Of a stretch of DNA of 64,000 nucleotides, positions 20,157-28,496 are shown piece by piece. The translations under genes were made by a program, and so were the position numbers. How positions within the stretch are numbered: position 1 is the first letter of the stretch; every line of letters begins with the position of its first letter. Source of the DNA: Dokdonella sp. (GTDB lineage: Bacteria; Pseudomonadota; Gammaproteobacteria; Xanthomonadales; Rhodanobacteraceae); NCBI RefSeq assembly GCF_019634815.1, contig NZ_JAHCAP010000001.1, positions 248,001 to 312,000 of the forward strand, written 5' to 3'. Below the pieces are notes generated by a model. It did not search any database and was not told the origin of the DNA. It worked only from the letters and a program-made list of their open reading frames with translations.

Positions 20157-21179
20157 CTAGTCGTCGGCGCGGCCGGCGTTCTCGGCCGCCATGCAGCATC
20201 CATCCCCGCCGCGACCCTTGGCTTGATACAGCGCTGCGTCGGCTTCGCTGTACCAGTTCGCCCATCCGCCTCGCGGATCACACAGCGCGCCGCCGACACT
20301 CACCGAGATTGTCAGCTCATCGCCACCGCCACTCAGGCGCAGCGATCGCACCGCATGCACGATCTGGCTGGCCCGTGCGATCAGCTCATCCTGTCCGCTC
20401 ACTTGCATCAGCAGGGCGAATTCGTCCCCTCCGAGTCGGCACGGCAAGTCGGCAACTGCGGCGGCGCCCTGAACTTCGGCGGCGATCGCGCCAAGCACCT
20501 GGTCGCCCATGAGATGTCCGTGGCGGTCGTTGATTTGCTTGAAGCGGTCGATGTCAATCAGCAGCAAGGCGAGCATGCTGCCGGCAATGCGCTGTTGTTC
20601 GAGTTGATCGAGGAAGCGGTACAGGCCGCGGCGGTTGCACAGGCCGGTGAGTTCATCGGTACGCACCAACTGCTGCGCAACCGACAGTTGGGTGCGTGCG
20701 TGTTGCAGGGTGTCGAGCGTGACCATCAGGTCTTCGTTGCGCCGTTTCAGGCTCTGGATCAATTGCTGTTCGCTGGCGACCAGATAGGAAAACGAGCGGC
20801 GCATGAATTGCGCGAGCAGGGTCGGATCGCTGGCAACCAGCGCATCGAAAGCACCGCGGTCGACGATGCGCAGTGCCACCGAGCCGATTGCCACGGCATT
20901 GGCGACCCGCGTATGGCTGCCGATGAACAGCACGAGTTCACCGAAGAATTCGCGCGGCCCGATGATCTTGTCGGGCAGGCCGTCACCGAATTCCAGACGA
21001 ACCTCGCCCGATTCGATCACGAACATCGCCCGGCCAAGCTCGCCGCGACGGAAGATCACGTCACCCGGCCGGATGTCGCGGCTGCTGCCGTGCCGGGCAA
21101 ACAAGTCGGCCTCGGCCTCGGACAACTGGCGTGGCAGCCGCCGCACCGGCGTGGCGACGGCACTTTCGATCACGGACAC
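20157..21179 (-). CDS. Diguanylate cyclase with N-terminal cyclic-nucleotide-binding domain
   Basis: A 340-aa cytoplasmic protein. Residues about 15-135 form a CRP-like cNMP-binding barrel (DIRPGDVIFRRGELGRAMFVIESGEVRL, GPREFFGELVLF). A helical linker (about 140-165) leads to a GGDEF domain with the full active motif in CRLGGDEFALL, preceded by the usual DELTGLCNRRGL. The allosteric RxxD site five residues before GGDEF reads AVAD, so product inhibition by c-di-GMP is probably lost. It lies 110 bases upstream of the nucleotide cyclase gene on the same strand, so the cAMP or cGMP made by that cyclase could be its ligand. The FGEL motif is kept, but the usual phosphate-binding Arg is not seen (HTRVANAVAIG), so nucleotide binding is not assured. 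Confidence 0.88.
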   Translation of the reverse strand: MSVIESAVATPVRRLPRQLSEAEADLFARHGSSRDIRPGDVIFRRGELGRAMFVIESGEVRLEFGDGLPDKIIGPREFFGELVLFIGSHTRVANAVAIGSVALRIVDRGAFDALVASDPTLLAQFMRRSFSYLVASEQQLIQSLKRRNEDLMVTLDTLQHARTQLSVAQQLVRTDELTGLCNRRGLYRFLDQLEQQRIAGSMLALLLIDIDRFKQINDRHGHLMGDQVLGAIAAEVQGAAAVADLPCRLGGDEFALLMQVSGQDELIARASQIVHAVRSLRLSGGGDELTISVSVGGALCDPRGGWANWYSEADAALYQAKGRGGDGCCMAAENAGRADD

Positions 21180-21272
21180 GACCTTCCCCTGCTGATGTCA
21201 CCCTGCATCCTAGGGCAAGCCCGATCCAGTGTCACAAGCGACACCACATTTGCCGGCGCGGGCGGCGCTGCG

Positions 21273-21295
21273 GCACGGCCATGCAACGGCCGTGC
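21273..21295. repeat. Inverted repeat 1 downstream of aceA
   Basis: GCACGGCC (21273-21280) and GGCCGTGC (21288-21295) are perfect complements with a 7-base loop. It is the first of three hairpins in a 237-base gap between aceA and the diguanylate cyclase gene. Function unknown; a terminator or RNA-stabilising role is possible. Confidence 0.5.
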
Positions 21296-21336
21296 GCATG
21301 GGCGCACCGAGTGCATCCCGCACTGACGGATTGATG

Positions 21337-21363
21337 GCCTGCGCTGATGCCTTCGGCGCAGGC
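21337..21363. repeat. Inverted repeat 2 downstream of aceA
   Basis: GCCTGCGC (21337-21344) and GCGCAGGC (21356-21363) are perfect complements around an 11-base loop. It sits between the two other hairpins of this gap. Confidence 0.5.
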
Positions 21364-21378
21364 GCTGGCAGCGACGAC

Positions 21379-21408
21379 CGCAGACGGGCGCCCAAGCGCC
21401 GGTCTGCG
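21379..21408 (-). terminator. Hairpin just after the aceA stop codon
   Basis: A 13-base stem with one mismatch (CGCAGACGGGCGC at 21379-21391 against GCGCCGGTCTGCG at 21396-21408) and a 4-base CCAA loop. It begins 9 bases beyond the aceA stop in the direction of transcription, which suits a terminator, although no U-run follows. Confidence 0.55.
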
Positions 21409-21416
21409 GCACGGGA

Positions 21417-22721
21417 TCAGGCCGCGGCGAGGGTCTTTGTGGCGTGGAACTGTTCCTCTTCGGTCGAACCCTTGAGGGCCAGCGTCGAGGATTGCCCTTG
21501 GCCTATCGCCTGGGTCACGGCGTCGAAGTAGCCGGTGCCGACTTCGCGCTGATGCTTGACCGCGGTGAAGCCGCGATCGGCGGCGGCGAACTCGGCCTCC
21601 TGCAGTTCAACGAAGGCGCTCATCTGGCGACGAGCGTAACCATGAGCGAGATTGAACATGCCGTAGTTGAGCGCGTGGAAGCCTGCCAGCGTGATGAACT
21701 GGAATTTGTAGCCCATCGCCGCCAGTTCGCGCTGGAATCTGGCGATGGTTGCGTCGTCGAGGTTTTTCTTCCAGTTGAAACTCGGCGAGCAGTTGTAGGC
21801 GAGCAACTTGCCTGGGTATCGGGCATGGATGGCCTCGGCGAAGGCGCGTGCGAAGGCAAGATCGGGCTTGCCGGTTTCGCACCAGACCAGATCGGCATAG
21901 GGCGCATACGCGAGGCCGCGCGAGACGGCCTGGTCGAGGCCCTTGCGGGTGCGGAAAAAGCCCTCGACGGTACGCTCGCCGGTGGTGAAGGGGCGGTCAT
22001 TCGGATCGACATCGCTGGTGACCAGGTCGGCGGCTTCGGCGTCGGTGCGCGCGACCAGCAAGGTCGGCACGCCGAGCACGTCGGCTGCCAGACGGGCGGC
22101 GTTGAGCTTTTCGACGGCCTCGCGCGTGGGCACCAGTACCTTGCCCCCCATGTGACCGCACTTCTTCACGCTCGCAAGCTGGTCCTCGAAATGCACGCCC
22201 GCTGCGCCTGCCTCGATCATCGCCTTCATCAACTCGAAGGCATTGAGCACTCCGCCGAAGCCGGCTTCCGCATCGGCGACGATTGGCTGCAGATAGTCGA
22301 CGCCGTCGTCACCTTCGGCGTGGGCAATCTGGTCGGCGCGCAGCAGGGTATTGTTGATCCGGCGCACCACCGCGGGCACCGAATCGGCCGGATACAGTGA
22401 CTGATCCGGATACATCTGGCCGGCGAGGTTGGCGTCGGCGGCGACCTGCCAGCCAGACAGATAGATTGCCTTGAGGCCGGCCTTGACCTGCTGCAACGCC
22501 TGATTGCCGGTGAGGGCACCCAGCGCATTGACGAAGTCCTCGCGTTGCAGCGAAGCCCAGAGCTTGTCCGCACCCAATCGGGCCAGCGAGTGTTCGATCT
22601 GCACCGTGCCGCGCAGGCGCACGACATCTTCGGCGCGGTAGTTGCGCGTGACACCGTTCCATCGCGGATTGTTGCTCCAGTCTTGCTGAATCTGTGCGGC
22701 CGTGGGAAGCGCGTTGTTCAT
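21417..22721 (-). CDS. aceA: Isocitrate lyase
   Basis: A 434-aa protein, the normal length for bacterial AceA. It splits isocitrate into succinate and glyoxylate, the first step of the glyoxylate shunt used on acetate or fatty acids. The catalytic loop KKCGHMGGK is present, as are [32 protein letters not shown] and [13 protein letters not shown]. The start at 22721 has GAGGT seven bases upstream. It is the second gene after malate synthase on the same strand, with a hairpin in the 98-base gap, and is probably part of one aceBA transcript under the divergent LysR regulator. Confidence 0.97.
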   Translation of the reverse strand: MNNALPTAAQIQQDWSNNPRWNGVTRNYRAEDVVRLRGTVQIEHSLARLGADKLWASLQREDFVNALGALTGNQALQQVKAGLKAIYLSGWQVAADANLAGQMYPDQSLYPADSVPAVVRRINNTLLRADQIAHAEGDDGVDYLQPIVADAEAGFGGVLNAFELMKAMIEAGAAGVHFEDQLASVKKCGHMGGKVLVPTREAVEKLNAARLAADVLGVPTLLVARTDAEAADLVTSDVDPNDRPFTTGERTVEGFFRTRKGLDQAVSRGLAYAPYADLVWCETGKPDLAFARAFAEAIHARYPGKLLAYNCSPSFNWKKNLDDATIARFQRELAAMGYKFQFITLAGFHALNYGMFNLAHGYARRQMSAFVELQEAEFAAADRGFTAVKHQREVGTGYFDAVTQAIGQGQSSTLALKGSTEEEQFHATKTLAAA

Positions 22722-22773
22722 GACATGACCTCGTGACGGTGGATAGCGATGGGGAGGTTGGCAGCCCGTGGCT

Positions 22774-22794
22774 GGAGCAGTCCCCGGCTGCTCC
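22774..22794 (-). repeat. Hairpin in the aceB-aceA intercistronic gap
   Basis: GGAGCAG (22774-22780) and CTGCTCC (22788-22794) are perfect complements with a 7-base loop. The hairpin lies between the aceB stop and the aceA start, where it could stabilise or partly terminate the message and set different levels of the two enzymes. That role is inference. Confidence 0.45.
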
Positions 22795-22819
22795 AAGGGC
22801 AATGGGGTGAGCGCCTGGA

Positions 22820-24457
22820 TCAGTGCGCAGCGCAGTTCGCGCCGACCGCCTGGGCAGCTTCGAGTTGGTCGTAGGCGGCGAGGGTGAGGAATTGGGCGAG
22901 CTCTTCGGCGCGGGTCAGGCGGTCGAGCAGCGCCGCGGCATCGGCAACGCGGGCGCGACCGGGAATTGCCTGCGCCGACAGCCGCGCGCGCGATGCCGCG
23001 AGTTCATCGGCGAAATGGCCAAGGTGGATCGCAGCACCATCGTCGAAGCACGGTGCCCGCGCCACGTGCAGCCACTGCCAGAGTTGGGCGCGCGAGATTT
23101 CGGCGGTTGCCGCGTCTTCCATCAGATGATGAATCGGAACGCAACCCTGACCATCGAGCCAGGCGGCGAGATAGCGCAGGCAGATCTCGATGTTGGCGGC
23201 GAAACCGGCACGCGTGATGCTGCCGGCACAGGGCGCGAGCAAGACGTCGCGTTCGGCGCTGACGTCGTCCCGGCTGACATGCAGTTGGTTGGGCGTGGGC
23301 ATCAGCTCGTCGAAAATCTCGCGTGCAACCGGTACGAGCGCCGGGTGTGCGACCCAGGTACCGTCGTGGCCGGCAGCGGCTTCGCGTCGTTTGTCGGCAC
23401 GCACCTTGTCGAGTGCGGCCGCATGGGCCTGGGCATCCCCGTTGATCGGGATCTGCGCGGCCATGCCGCCCATCGCGAAAGCGCCGCGGCGATGGCAGGT
23501 GCGGATCAGCAGCTCCGAATAGGCCTTGAGGAAGGGCACGCTCATCACCACCTGCCCGCGCTCGGGCAAGACATGATCGGGATGCGCGCGCAGTGTCTTG
23601 ATGTAGGAAAAGATGTAGTCCCAGCGCCCGCAATTGAGACCGGTCACGCGGTCGCGCAGCGCGTGGAGGATCTCGTTCATCTCGAACACCGCGGGCAGGG
23701 TCTCGATCAGCACGGTCACTTTGATCGAGCCGCTCGGCAGTCCGAGTTCGGTCTCGGCATGGCGCAGGACCGCGTCCCACAGCATGGCTTCCTCGTGGCA
23801 TTCGAGCTTGGGCAGGTAGAAGTACGGACCGCGGTCGCGCGCATGCAGGGCGGCTGCGTTGTGAAAGGCAAACAAGCCGAAGTCCAGCAGCGCGCCCGCG
23901 AGCGGCTCGCCATCGATTTCGACATGGGCTTCGGGCAGGTGCCATCCGCGGGGTCGCACCATCAGCACCGCAGGGTCGGCGCCTACGCGATAGTGCTTGC
24001 CCTCGGGTGAGAGGTATTCGATTGCCCCGGCGACCGCATCGCGCAGATTGCGCTGGCCATCAAGCAGGTTGGTCAGGCTCGGAGCCGTGGAGTCCTCGAA
24101 GTCGGCCATGAACACCTTCGCACCCGAGTTGAGCGCGTTGATGATCATCTTGCGGTCGACCGGGCCGGTGATTTCGACGCGGCGATCGAGCAAGGCCGCG
24201 GGAATCGGCGCAACGCGCCAGTCGCCATCCCGGATCGCCCGGGTATCGGCGCGGAAGTCGGGGAGGACACCCGCGTCGCGTTGTGCCTGCCGCTGCCTGC
24301 GCAGATGCAGCAGCTCACGCCGGCGCGGTTCGAAGCGGCGATGCAGATCGGCAAGAAACGCGAGCGCGGGTTCGGTCAGAAGGTCCGCGTGGTCTGCGGA
24401 CAGCGGCGCGCGGATCTCGATCTGCGCGGGGAGGATTCTGGATGCCGGCTGGGCCAT
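22820..24457 (-). CDS. aceB: Malate synthase A
   Basis: A 545-aa enzyme condensing glyoxylate with acetyl-CoA to malate, the second step of the glyoxylate shunt. Characteristic segments: [95 protein letters not shown] and [13 protein letters not shown], all found in the A isoform. The start at 24457 ([10 protein letters not shown]) gives family-like length; the frame is open further upstream to 24526 but crosses the likely promoter. First gene of an aceBA operon, divergent from a LysR regulator with 114 bases between starts. Confidence 0.96.
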   Translation of the reverse strand: MAQPASRILPAQIEIRAPLSADHADLLTEPALAFLADLHRRFEPRRRELLHLRRQRQAQRDAGVLPDFRADTRAIRDGDWRVAPIPAALLDRRVEITGPVDRKMIINALNSGAKVFMADFEDSTAPSLTNLLDGQRNLRDAVAGAIEYLSPEGKHYRVGADPAVLMVRPRGWHLPEAHVEIDGEPLAGALLDFGLFAFHNAAALHARDRGPYFYLPKLECHEEAMLWDAVLRHAETELGLPSGSIKVTVLIETLPAVFEMNEILHALRDRVTGLNCGRWDYIFSYIKTLRAHPDHVLPERGQVVMSVPFLKAYSELLIRTCHRRGAFAMGGMAAQIPINGDAQAHAAALDKVRADKRREAAAGHDGTWVAHPALVPVAREIFDELMPTPNQLHVSRDDVSAERDVLLAPCAGSITRAGFAANIEICLRYLAAWLDGQGCVPIHHLMEDAATAEISRAQLWQWLHVARAPCFDDGAAIHLGHFADELAASRARLSAQAIPGRARVADAAALLDRLTRAEELAQFLTLAAYDQLEAAQAVGANCAAH

Positions 24458-24505
24458 GAGACTGTCCGTTGTGCTGTGCGGCAATCCTCGGTTGAAATTT
24501 TGGCT

Positions 24506-24539
24506 TTGACAAAGAAAATGATTCAATGCATATCATTGA
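24506..24539 (+). promoter_or_regulatory. Divergent aceBA/LysR promoter region with dyad
   Basis: TTGACA at 24506-24511 is a consensus -35 box for the regulator gene, with CATATC (24529-24534) 17 bases later as a weak -10. Overlapping it is the 17-base dyad TCAATG-CATAT-CATTGA (24523-24539), of the size and position of a LysR-type operator, and a further half-site TTCAATG at 24544-24550. Binding here would act on both aceBA and the regulator itself. The region is AT-rich compared with its surroundings. Confidence 0.5.
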
Positions 24540-24571
24540 CTATTTCAATGCCATGCAACACGCTGAAAGAC

Positions 24572-25603
24572 ATGAAGAAACCTGATGCGTCCAGGAGCAA
24601 GCGCACCAAACGCAAGCAACGCGACACTCACAGCCACGAGAAGACGCTTGTTGCAGCGCGGTTCTATTACAAGGGCAGCCGCCTCAAGCAGCTGCGTGCG
24701 TTCTGCATGATCGTCAAGCTCGGCACGCTGTCCCGAGCGGCCGAGGCCCTGTTTCTGTCGCAACCTTCGATCAGCCTGCAGTTGCGCGCGCTGGAAGCCG
24801 AACTCGGTGTGGCCCTGATCGAGCGTCGGCGCCGGCGCGTGGCGCCGACGCGCGAGGGTCAGACCCTGTATGAACTGGCATTGCCCGTGGTCGAGGGACT
24901 TGAATCGCTGGACCGCCGCTTTCACGCGCGCTGCAAGGGTCTGGCGGGTGGCGAACTGCGCATCGCCGCGGGCGCAACGACGGGCCAATACCTGCTGCCA
25001 CCCTGGATCGCCGCGTTCCGCAACCGCCATCCGGACGTCCACGTGCAAGTGCGCAGTGGCGTCGGCAGCGAAGGCATCGCCCAGTTGCGCGCCGATCAGG
25101 TCGAGCTGGCGATCGGCTCACTGATCGATGTGCCGCAGGACCTGGCCTACGAAGTCCTGCACAGCTTCGACCCGATTCTGATCATGGCCCCGGACCACCC
25201 GCTGGCGCACAAGGCGGAGTTGCGGCTCGAAGACCTCTCGGCGTTCGGACTGATCCTGCCGCCGCAGCGACAGACCACGTTCCAGCTGGTGGATCTGGTG
25301 TTTCAACAGCGCAAGGTGCCGTTCCACGTCGCGCTTGAAGTAGGCGGCTGGGAAGTGATCAAGCGCCATGTCGCTCAAGGGCTCGGCATCTCGGTGGTGC
25401 CTGGATTGTGCATGCAGGACGACGACGGGGTTCGGCTGCTCGCACGCAATGTGCGCGCCTTGTTCCCGCGCCGGAGTTACGGCGTGATCATGCGCAAGGG
25501 GCGGTTCCTGAGCACCGAGGCGCGGGCCTTTCTCGACTCGCTGCGCCCCGATCTGTTCACGCGGCGCGCCGATGGCGCCGGCACCGGCCAATCCGAGCGC
25601 TGA
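24572..25603 (+). CDS. LysR-family transcriptional regulator (CysB-like), divergent from aceBA
   Basis: A 343-aa regulator. The winged helix-turn-helix is at about residues 38-95 (LKQLRAFCMIVKLGTLSRAAEALFLSQPSISLQLRALE), followed by a periplasmic-binding-like effector domain (GELRIAAGATTGQYLLPPWIAAFRNRHPDV ... GLGISVVPGL). It has an unusual Lys/Arg-rich N-terminal extension of about 30 residues (SRSKRTKRKQRD) ahead of the DNA-binding domain. The ATG at 24572 is used; an in-frame ATG at 24548 would add eight residues. Its position opposite aceB and the dyad between them suggest control of the glyoxylate shunt; the effector is unknown. Confidence 0.88.
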   Translation: MKKPDASRSKRTKRKQRDTHSHEKTLVAARFYYKGSRLKQLRAFCMIVKLGTLSRAAEALFLSQPSISLQLRALEAELGVALIERRRRRVAPTREGQTLYELALPVVEGLESLDRRFHARCKGLAGGELRIAAGATTGQYLLPPWIAAFRNRHPDVHVQVRSGVGSEGIAQLRADQVELAIGSLIDVPQDLAYEVLHSFDPILIMAPDHPLAHKAELRLEDLSAFGLILPPQRQTTFQLVDLVFQQRKVPFHVALEVGGWEVIKRHVAQGLGISVVPGLCMQDDDGVRLLARNVRALFPRRSYGVIMRKGRFLSTEARAFLDSLRPDLFTRRADGAGTGQSER

Positions 25604-25608
25604 GCCGA

Positions 25609-26214
25609 TCAGGAGCCCGCAACCGATGCGCGTCGGCCCAGCAGGCGGCGTGTGACGCGCGCAATGAAGCGCCACAATTTGGGCAAGGCCCAGGCCAACA
25701 GCAACAGGAACAACAGCAGGCAGATCAGGAACACCAATGGGTGCGCGAGCGCGAGCCACAGGCCAGCCAGCACGATGCCGTCTTCGCTGGCGCTGGCGGT
25801 CCAGTTGCTGAAGGGTTCGGGCGAGGTGTTGAGCAGGGCGCGCGTGCCGCCTTTGGCCAAGTGCGTCCCGCCGGTGATGAGTCCACCCAGGATCGCCGCG
25901 GCGACCTGGGCTGCGGGCGTTGCATCACCCATCGCGCCCCAGGCCAGAAAAGCGCCCGCCGGAATGCGGATGAAGGTGTGCAGCGCGTCCCAGAATGAGT
26001 CGAAAGCGGGCACCTTGTCGGCGACGAACTCCCCGACCGTCATCACCGCTGCCGCTGTCAGAACCCAAGGGTGCTGCAGTACTTCGAGCGCAGGCGGCAG
26101 ATCGAGGTAGCCGAAATGGCCGAGCAGGCCGACGATCAGGAGCGTGGCGTAAAGGCGAATGCCGCTGGCCCAGGCCAGGGCCCCGGTCAAGGCCAGTTCG
26201 GACAGGCCGCTCAT
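25609..26214 (-). CDS. DUF4126 family membrane protein
   Basis: A 201-aa protein with about five hydrophobic segments and the DUF4126 pattern: LALTGALAWASGIRLYATLLIVGLLG at the N-terminus and a second half LGGLITGGTHLAKGGTRALLNTSPEPFSNW. The glycine-rich GLITGGTHLAKGGTR stretch is conserved in the family. Function is unknown. It is convergent with the LysR gene (5 bases apart) and divergent from a small membrane protein gene. A basic tail (RRLLGRRAS) is likely cytoplasmic. Confidence 0.85.
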   Translation of the reverse strand: MSGLSELALTGALAWASGIRLYATLLIVGLLGHFGYLDLPPALEVLQHPWVLTAAAVMTVGEFVADKVPAFDSFWDALHTFIRIPAGAFLAWGAMGDATPAAQVAAAILGGLITGGTHLAKGGTRALLNTSPEPFSNWTASASEDGIVLAGLWLALAHPLVFLICLLLFLLLLAWALPKLWRFIARVTRRLLGRRASVAGS

Positions 26215-26316
26215 TGCCCACCGCTGGCTTTGCCGCTGATCGGCGATCGGCGGCGGTTCGCTGCAAGGAACGTTTCTGCTAACTTGGGCAGCGCTTTCGA
26301 GTCGACACGGTGAAAC

Positions 26317-26610
26317 ATGCTGCGCTGGATCCTGCTCGGGCTGAGCCTAGTGTGCCTTGTGGTTGCGCTCACCACCAAGAGCGCGTTTGCGCTGGGCATC
26401 GTGATGCTGGTGGGCTTGGTGGCCGTATGTGGCTTCATCTTTTCCCTGCTTTCCGACCGTGTTTCCTCGGTATTGCGCCCGGAAACATCGATGGCTTCGA
26501 GTGAGCATCTCGCCGCACTGGCCGCGCGCAGCAAAACCAGGCAGGACGCTCGGCCCAATCCTGCGGCGCCGGCGCTGAACCCGCCCGAATCGCCGACGCA
26601 GGCGCCCTGA
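26317..26610 (+). CDS. Small membrane protein of unknown function
   Basis: A 97-aa protein with two transmembrane helices in the first 50 residues (ILLGLSLVCLVVALTTKSAFALGIVMLVGLVAVCGFIFSLL broken at TTKSA) and a hydrophilic C-terminal half ending in a Pro/Ala-rich tail (PNPAAPALNPPESPTQAP). No family recognised. It lies upstream of the phosphopantetheinyl transferase gene on the same strand with 35 bases between them and may be co-transcribed with it. Confidence 0.65.
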   Translation: MLRWILLGLSLVCLVVALTTKSAFALGIVMLVGLVAVCGFIFSLLSDRVSSVLRPETSMASSEHLAALAARSKTRQDARPNPAAPALNPPESPTQAP

Positions 26611-26645
26611 GTCGCCATTGGGCCTGATTGCCGGTCCGTGTGTTC

Positions 26646-27365
26646 ATGGCTGCGGCCACCCCACCGACCCTTGACGTTGCGCGCGCTGATGCGTGCTCCC
26701 GACGGAATGGGCACACGGCGGGGATCTTCGGGCGGCACGCGTTGCCGCCACTGGCGCAGGATGAGATTCACCTTTGGCGGCTGGGCGTCGGCGCGCTTGA
26801 GGTCAGGCCGCAACCGCAAGGCAGCACGGCGCTCCTGCGCGAGCTGCTTTCCGGCTATGCCGGTACCGATGCCTTCGTCATCGAGCGTGATGCGCACGGA
26901 AAACCCCGGGCACCGGCCTTGGGTGGACTCGAGTTCAACCTCAGCCATTGCCGCAACGTGCTGGTGATCGCGGTCACGCGTGAGCAAAGCCTCGGGGTCG
27001 ACATCGAAACCCCGCAGCGGCGTGTCCGGTCCGCGGCGTTGGCACAGCGCTTCTTCACTCGCGCAGAAGCCACGGCACTCGCAGCGTTGGATGAGGCGGT
27101 GCGCGCGGCTGCCTTCGTGCGCCTGTGGACACACAAGGAAGCCGTACTCAAGGCCATCGGCTCAGGCCTTTCATTTGGCCTCGCCCGGCTTGAGTTCAGG
27201 CTCGACGCTGCGGGCGAGGTTTGCCTGCTCGAATCCATCGCCGCCGAGGCCGGCCTGGCAAAGGACTGGCGCCTTCATCGATTCGAACCCTGCCCTGGTT
27301 TCGTTGGATGTCTGGCATGGCGGGGACCCCCACGCCGTGTGCGGCATCTGCCTGCGGTGGATTGA
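26646..27365 (+). CDS. 4'-phosphopantetheinyl transferase superfamily protein
   Basis: A 239-aa Sfp-type transferase that moves the phosphopantetheine arm of CoA onto a Ser of carrier proteins. Motifs: GLEFNLSHCRNVLVIAV, the magnesium-binding GVDIETP and the WTHKEAVLKAIGSGL helix. The ATG at 26646 is used; an in-frame TTG at 26628 is an alternative. Sfp-type enzymes serve polyketide and peptide carrier proteins, so it is a plausible activator of the pigment-cluster carrier protein at 9885, about 17 kb away; that link is inference. Downstream genes begin only 5 bases later (sigma factor). Confidence 0.88.
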   Translation: MAAATPPTLDVARADACSRRNGHTAGIFGRHALPPLAQDEIHLWRLGVGALEVRPQPQGSTALLRELLSGYAGTDAFVIERDAHGKPRAPALGGLEFNLSHCRNVLVIAVTREQSLGVDIETPQRRVRSAALAQRFFTRAEATALAALDEAVRAAAFVRLWTHKEAVLKAIGSGLSFGLARLEFRLDAAGEVCLLESIAAEAGLAKDWRLHRFEPCPGFVGCLAWRGPPRRVRHLPAVD

Positions 27366-27370
27366 ATTCG

Positions 27371-28006
27371 ATGCGACGAACGGTGGCGGTCGATCGTCCT
27401 GTTCCCATCATGGCCGATGGCAGCATTCCAGACGTGCGCGCAGGAGTGACCCGCAGCGACTTCGCGCAGCACCTCGACGAACGGACCTTGCGAGGCGCAC
27501 GCAATGGCGACCGCAGCGCATTCGCAGCAATCTATGATCGATTCGGGCCCGCTTGCTACAACTTGGCGCTGCGTATCCTCGGCGAGCCGGCGGCGGCGCA
27601 GGACATCGTGCACGAAGTGTTTGTGCGTCTGCTCACCGGCTTGCGCGGTTTCCGTGGCGACGCACCGTTTGGTGCCTGGCTCAAGCGCATGGTCACCAAT
27701 GCGACGATCGACACCTTGCGCAGTCGCCAGCGCCTTGTGGACACCGGCGATGAGCTGCTGGAGCGGGTTGGCGAGGCGGCCGAGATGGCGCAGCAACGCG
27801 CCGACGTCTGGGCATTGCTGATGAAGTTGCCGCCGCGGGTGCGAGCGATCGTCGTGCTGCACGAAGTGGAGGGTTATACGCACAGGGAATTGGCCGAGCT
27901 GTTCGGCCAGAGTGAAAGTTATTCCAAATCGATCCTGTCGCGGGCGCTGTCGGTTTTGCAGAAGGGCTTGCACGAGGAAGCTGGAGATTCAGATGCAGGC
28001 GCATGA
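27371..28006 (+). CDS. RNA polymerase ECF-type sigma factor
   Basis: A 211-aa sigma-70 family protein with regions 2 (AFAAIYDRFGPACYNLALRILG ... DIVHEVFVRLL) and 4 (LPPRVRAIVVLHEVEGYTHRELAELFGQSESYSKSILSRA) but no region 1.1 or 3, as in ECF factors. The ATG at 27371 has GGTGGA about ten bases upstream; an internal ATG at 27410 would give 198 aa and still keep both regions. It overlaps the next gene (27993) by 14 bases and is followed by a PDZ protein, the arrangement of a sigma factor with its membrane partner and an envelope component. Confidence 0.88.
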   Translation: MRRTVAVDRPVPIMADGSIPDVRAGVTRSDFAQHLDERTLRGARNGDRSAFAAIYDRFGPACYNLALRILGEPAAAQDIVHEVFVRLLTGLRGFRGDAPFGAWLKRMVTNATIDTLRSRQRLVDTGDELLERVGEAAEMAQQRADVWALLMKLPPRVRAIVVLHEVEGYTHRELAELFGQSESYSKSILSRALSVLQKGLHEEAGDSDAGA

Positions 28007-28478
28007 TCGTGGTCACGTTTCGGATTCTTGCTTGAAGCTGCCGCAATTCGCGCCGGACCCAGGCTTGCGCGCGCGGGTGCTCGCTGCCCATGAGCGTCAC
28101 TGGCGGCGCCGGCGAATGTGGCGGATCGCGCGCATGGGTGGTCTGGCGGCTTCGGTTGCCGCGGTCGCGCTGCTGCTGCAGGCACACTGGCGTTCTGCGG
28201 GTGGGCCGGTGTCGATGGCCCTGGACACCAGCCCTTTGGCTTTGTCGCAGGCGCTGGAGCAGGAATGGTTCGAGGCTGACGCCACTTCACTGGCGCCGGG
28301 CAGCGCGTCTCGTATGCGTGCCATTGATGCGCAACTCCAGGCCGCCTATGACCGGCATGCGGATGCGGCGCAACTCTCAGCCTTGTGGACGCAACGCAAT
28401 GCGGCCTTGCGCGGATTGATCCGGGCCGCGCGCCATGACGGTGCCGTTGCGAGCGAGCCGCGTGCCACGCGTATCTGA
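27993..28478 (+). CDS. Single-pass membrane protein, candidate anti-sigma factor
   Basis: A 161-aa protein. A cytoplasmic N-terminal stretch of about 40 residues (PQFAPDPGLRARVLAAHERHWRRRRMWR) precedes one transmembrane helix (MGGLAASVAAVALLLQAHW), then an extracytoplasmic helical domain (residues about 75-150). The gene overlaps the sigma factor by 14 bases and has GGAGA in front of its ATG, so the two are translated together. The topology and position are those of an anti-sigma factor, but the zinc motif of the ZAS class is absent and I cannot assign a family. Confidence 0.6.
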   Translation: MQAHDRGHVSDSCLKLPQFAPDPGLRARVLAAHERHWRRRRMWRIARMGGLAASVAAVALLLQAHWRSAGGPVSMALDTSPLALSQALEQEWFEADATSLAPGSASRMRAIDAQLQAAYDRHADAAQLSALWTQRNAALRGLIRAARHDGAVASEPRATRI

Positions 28479-28496
28479 GATTCCGAGGTGAGGGCA

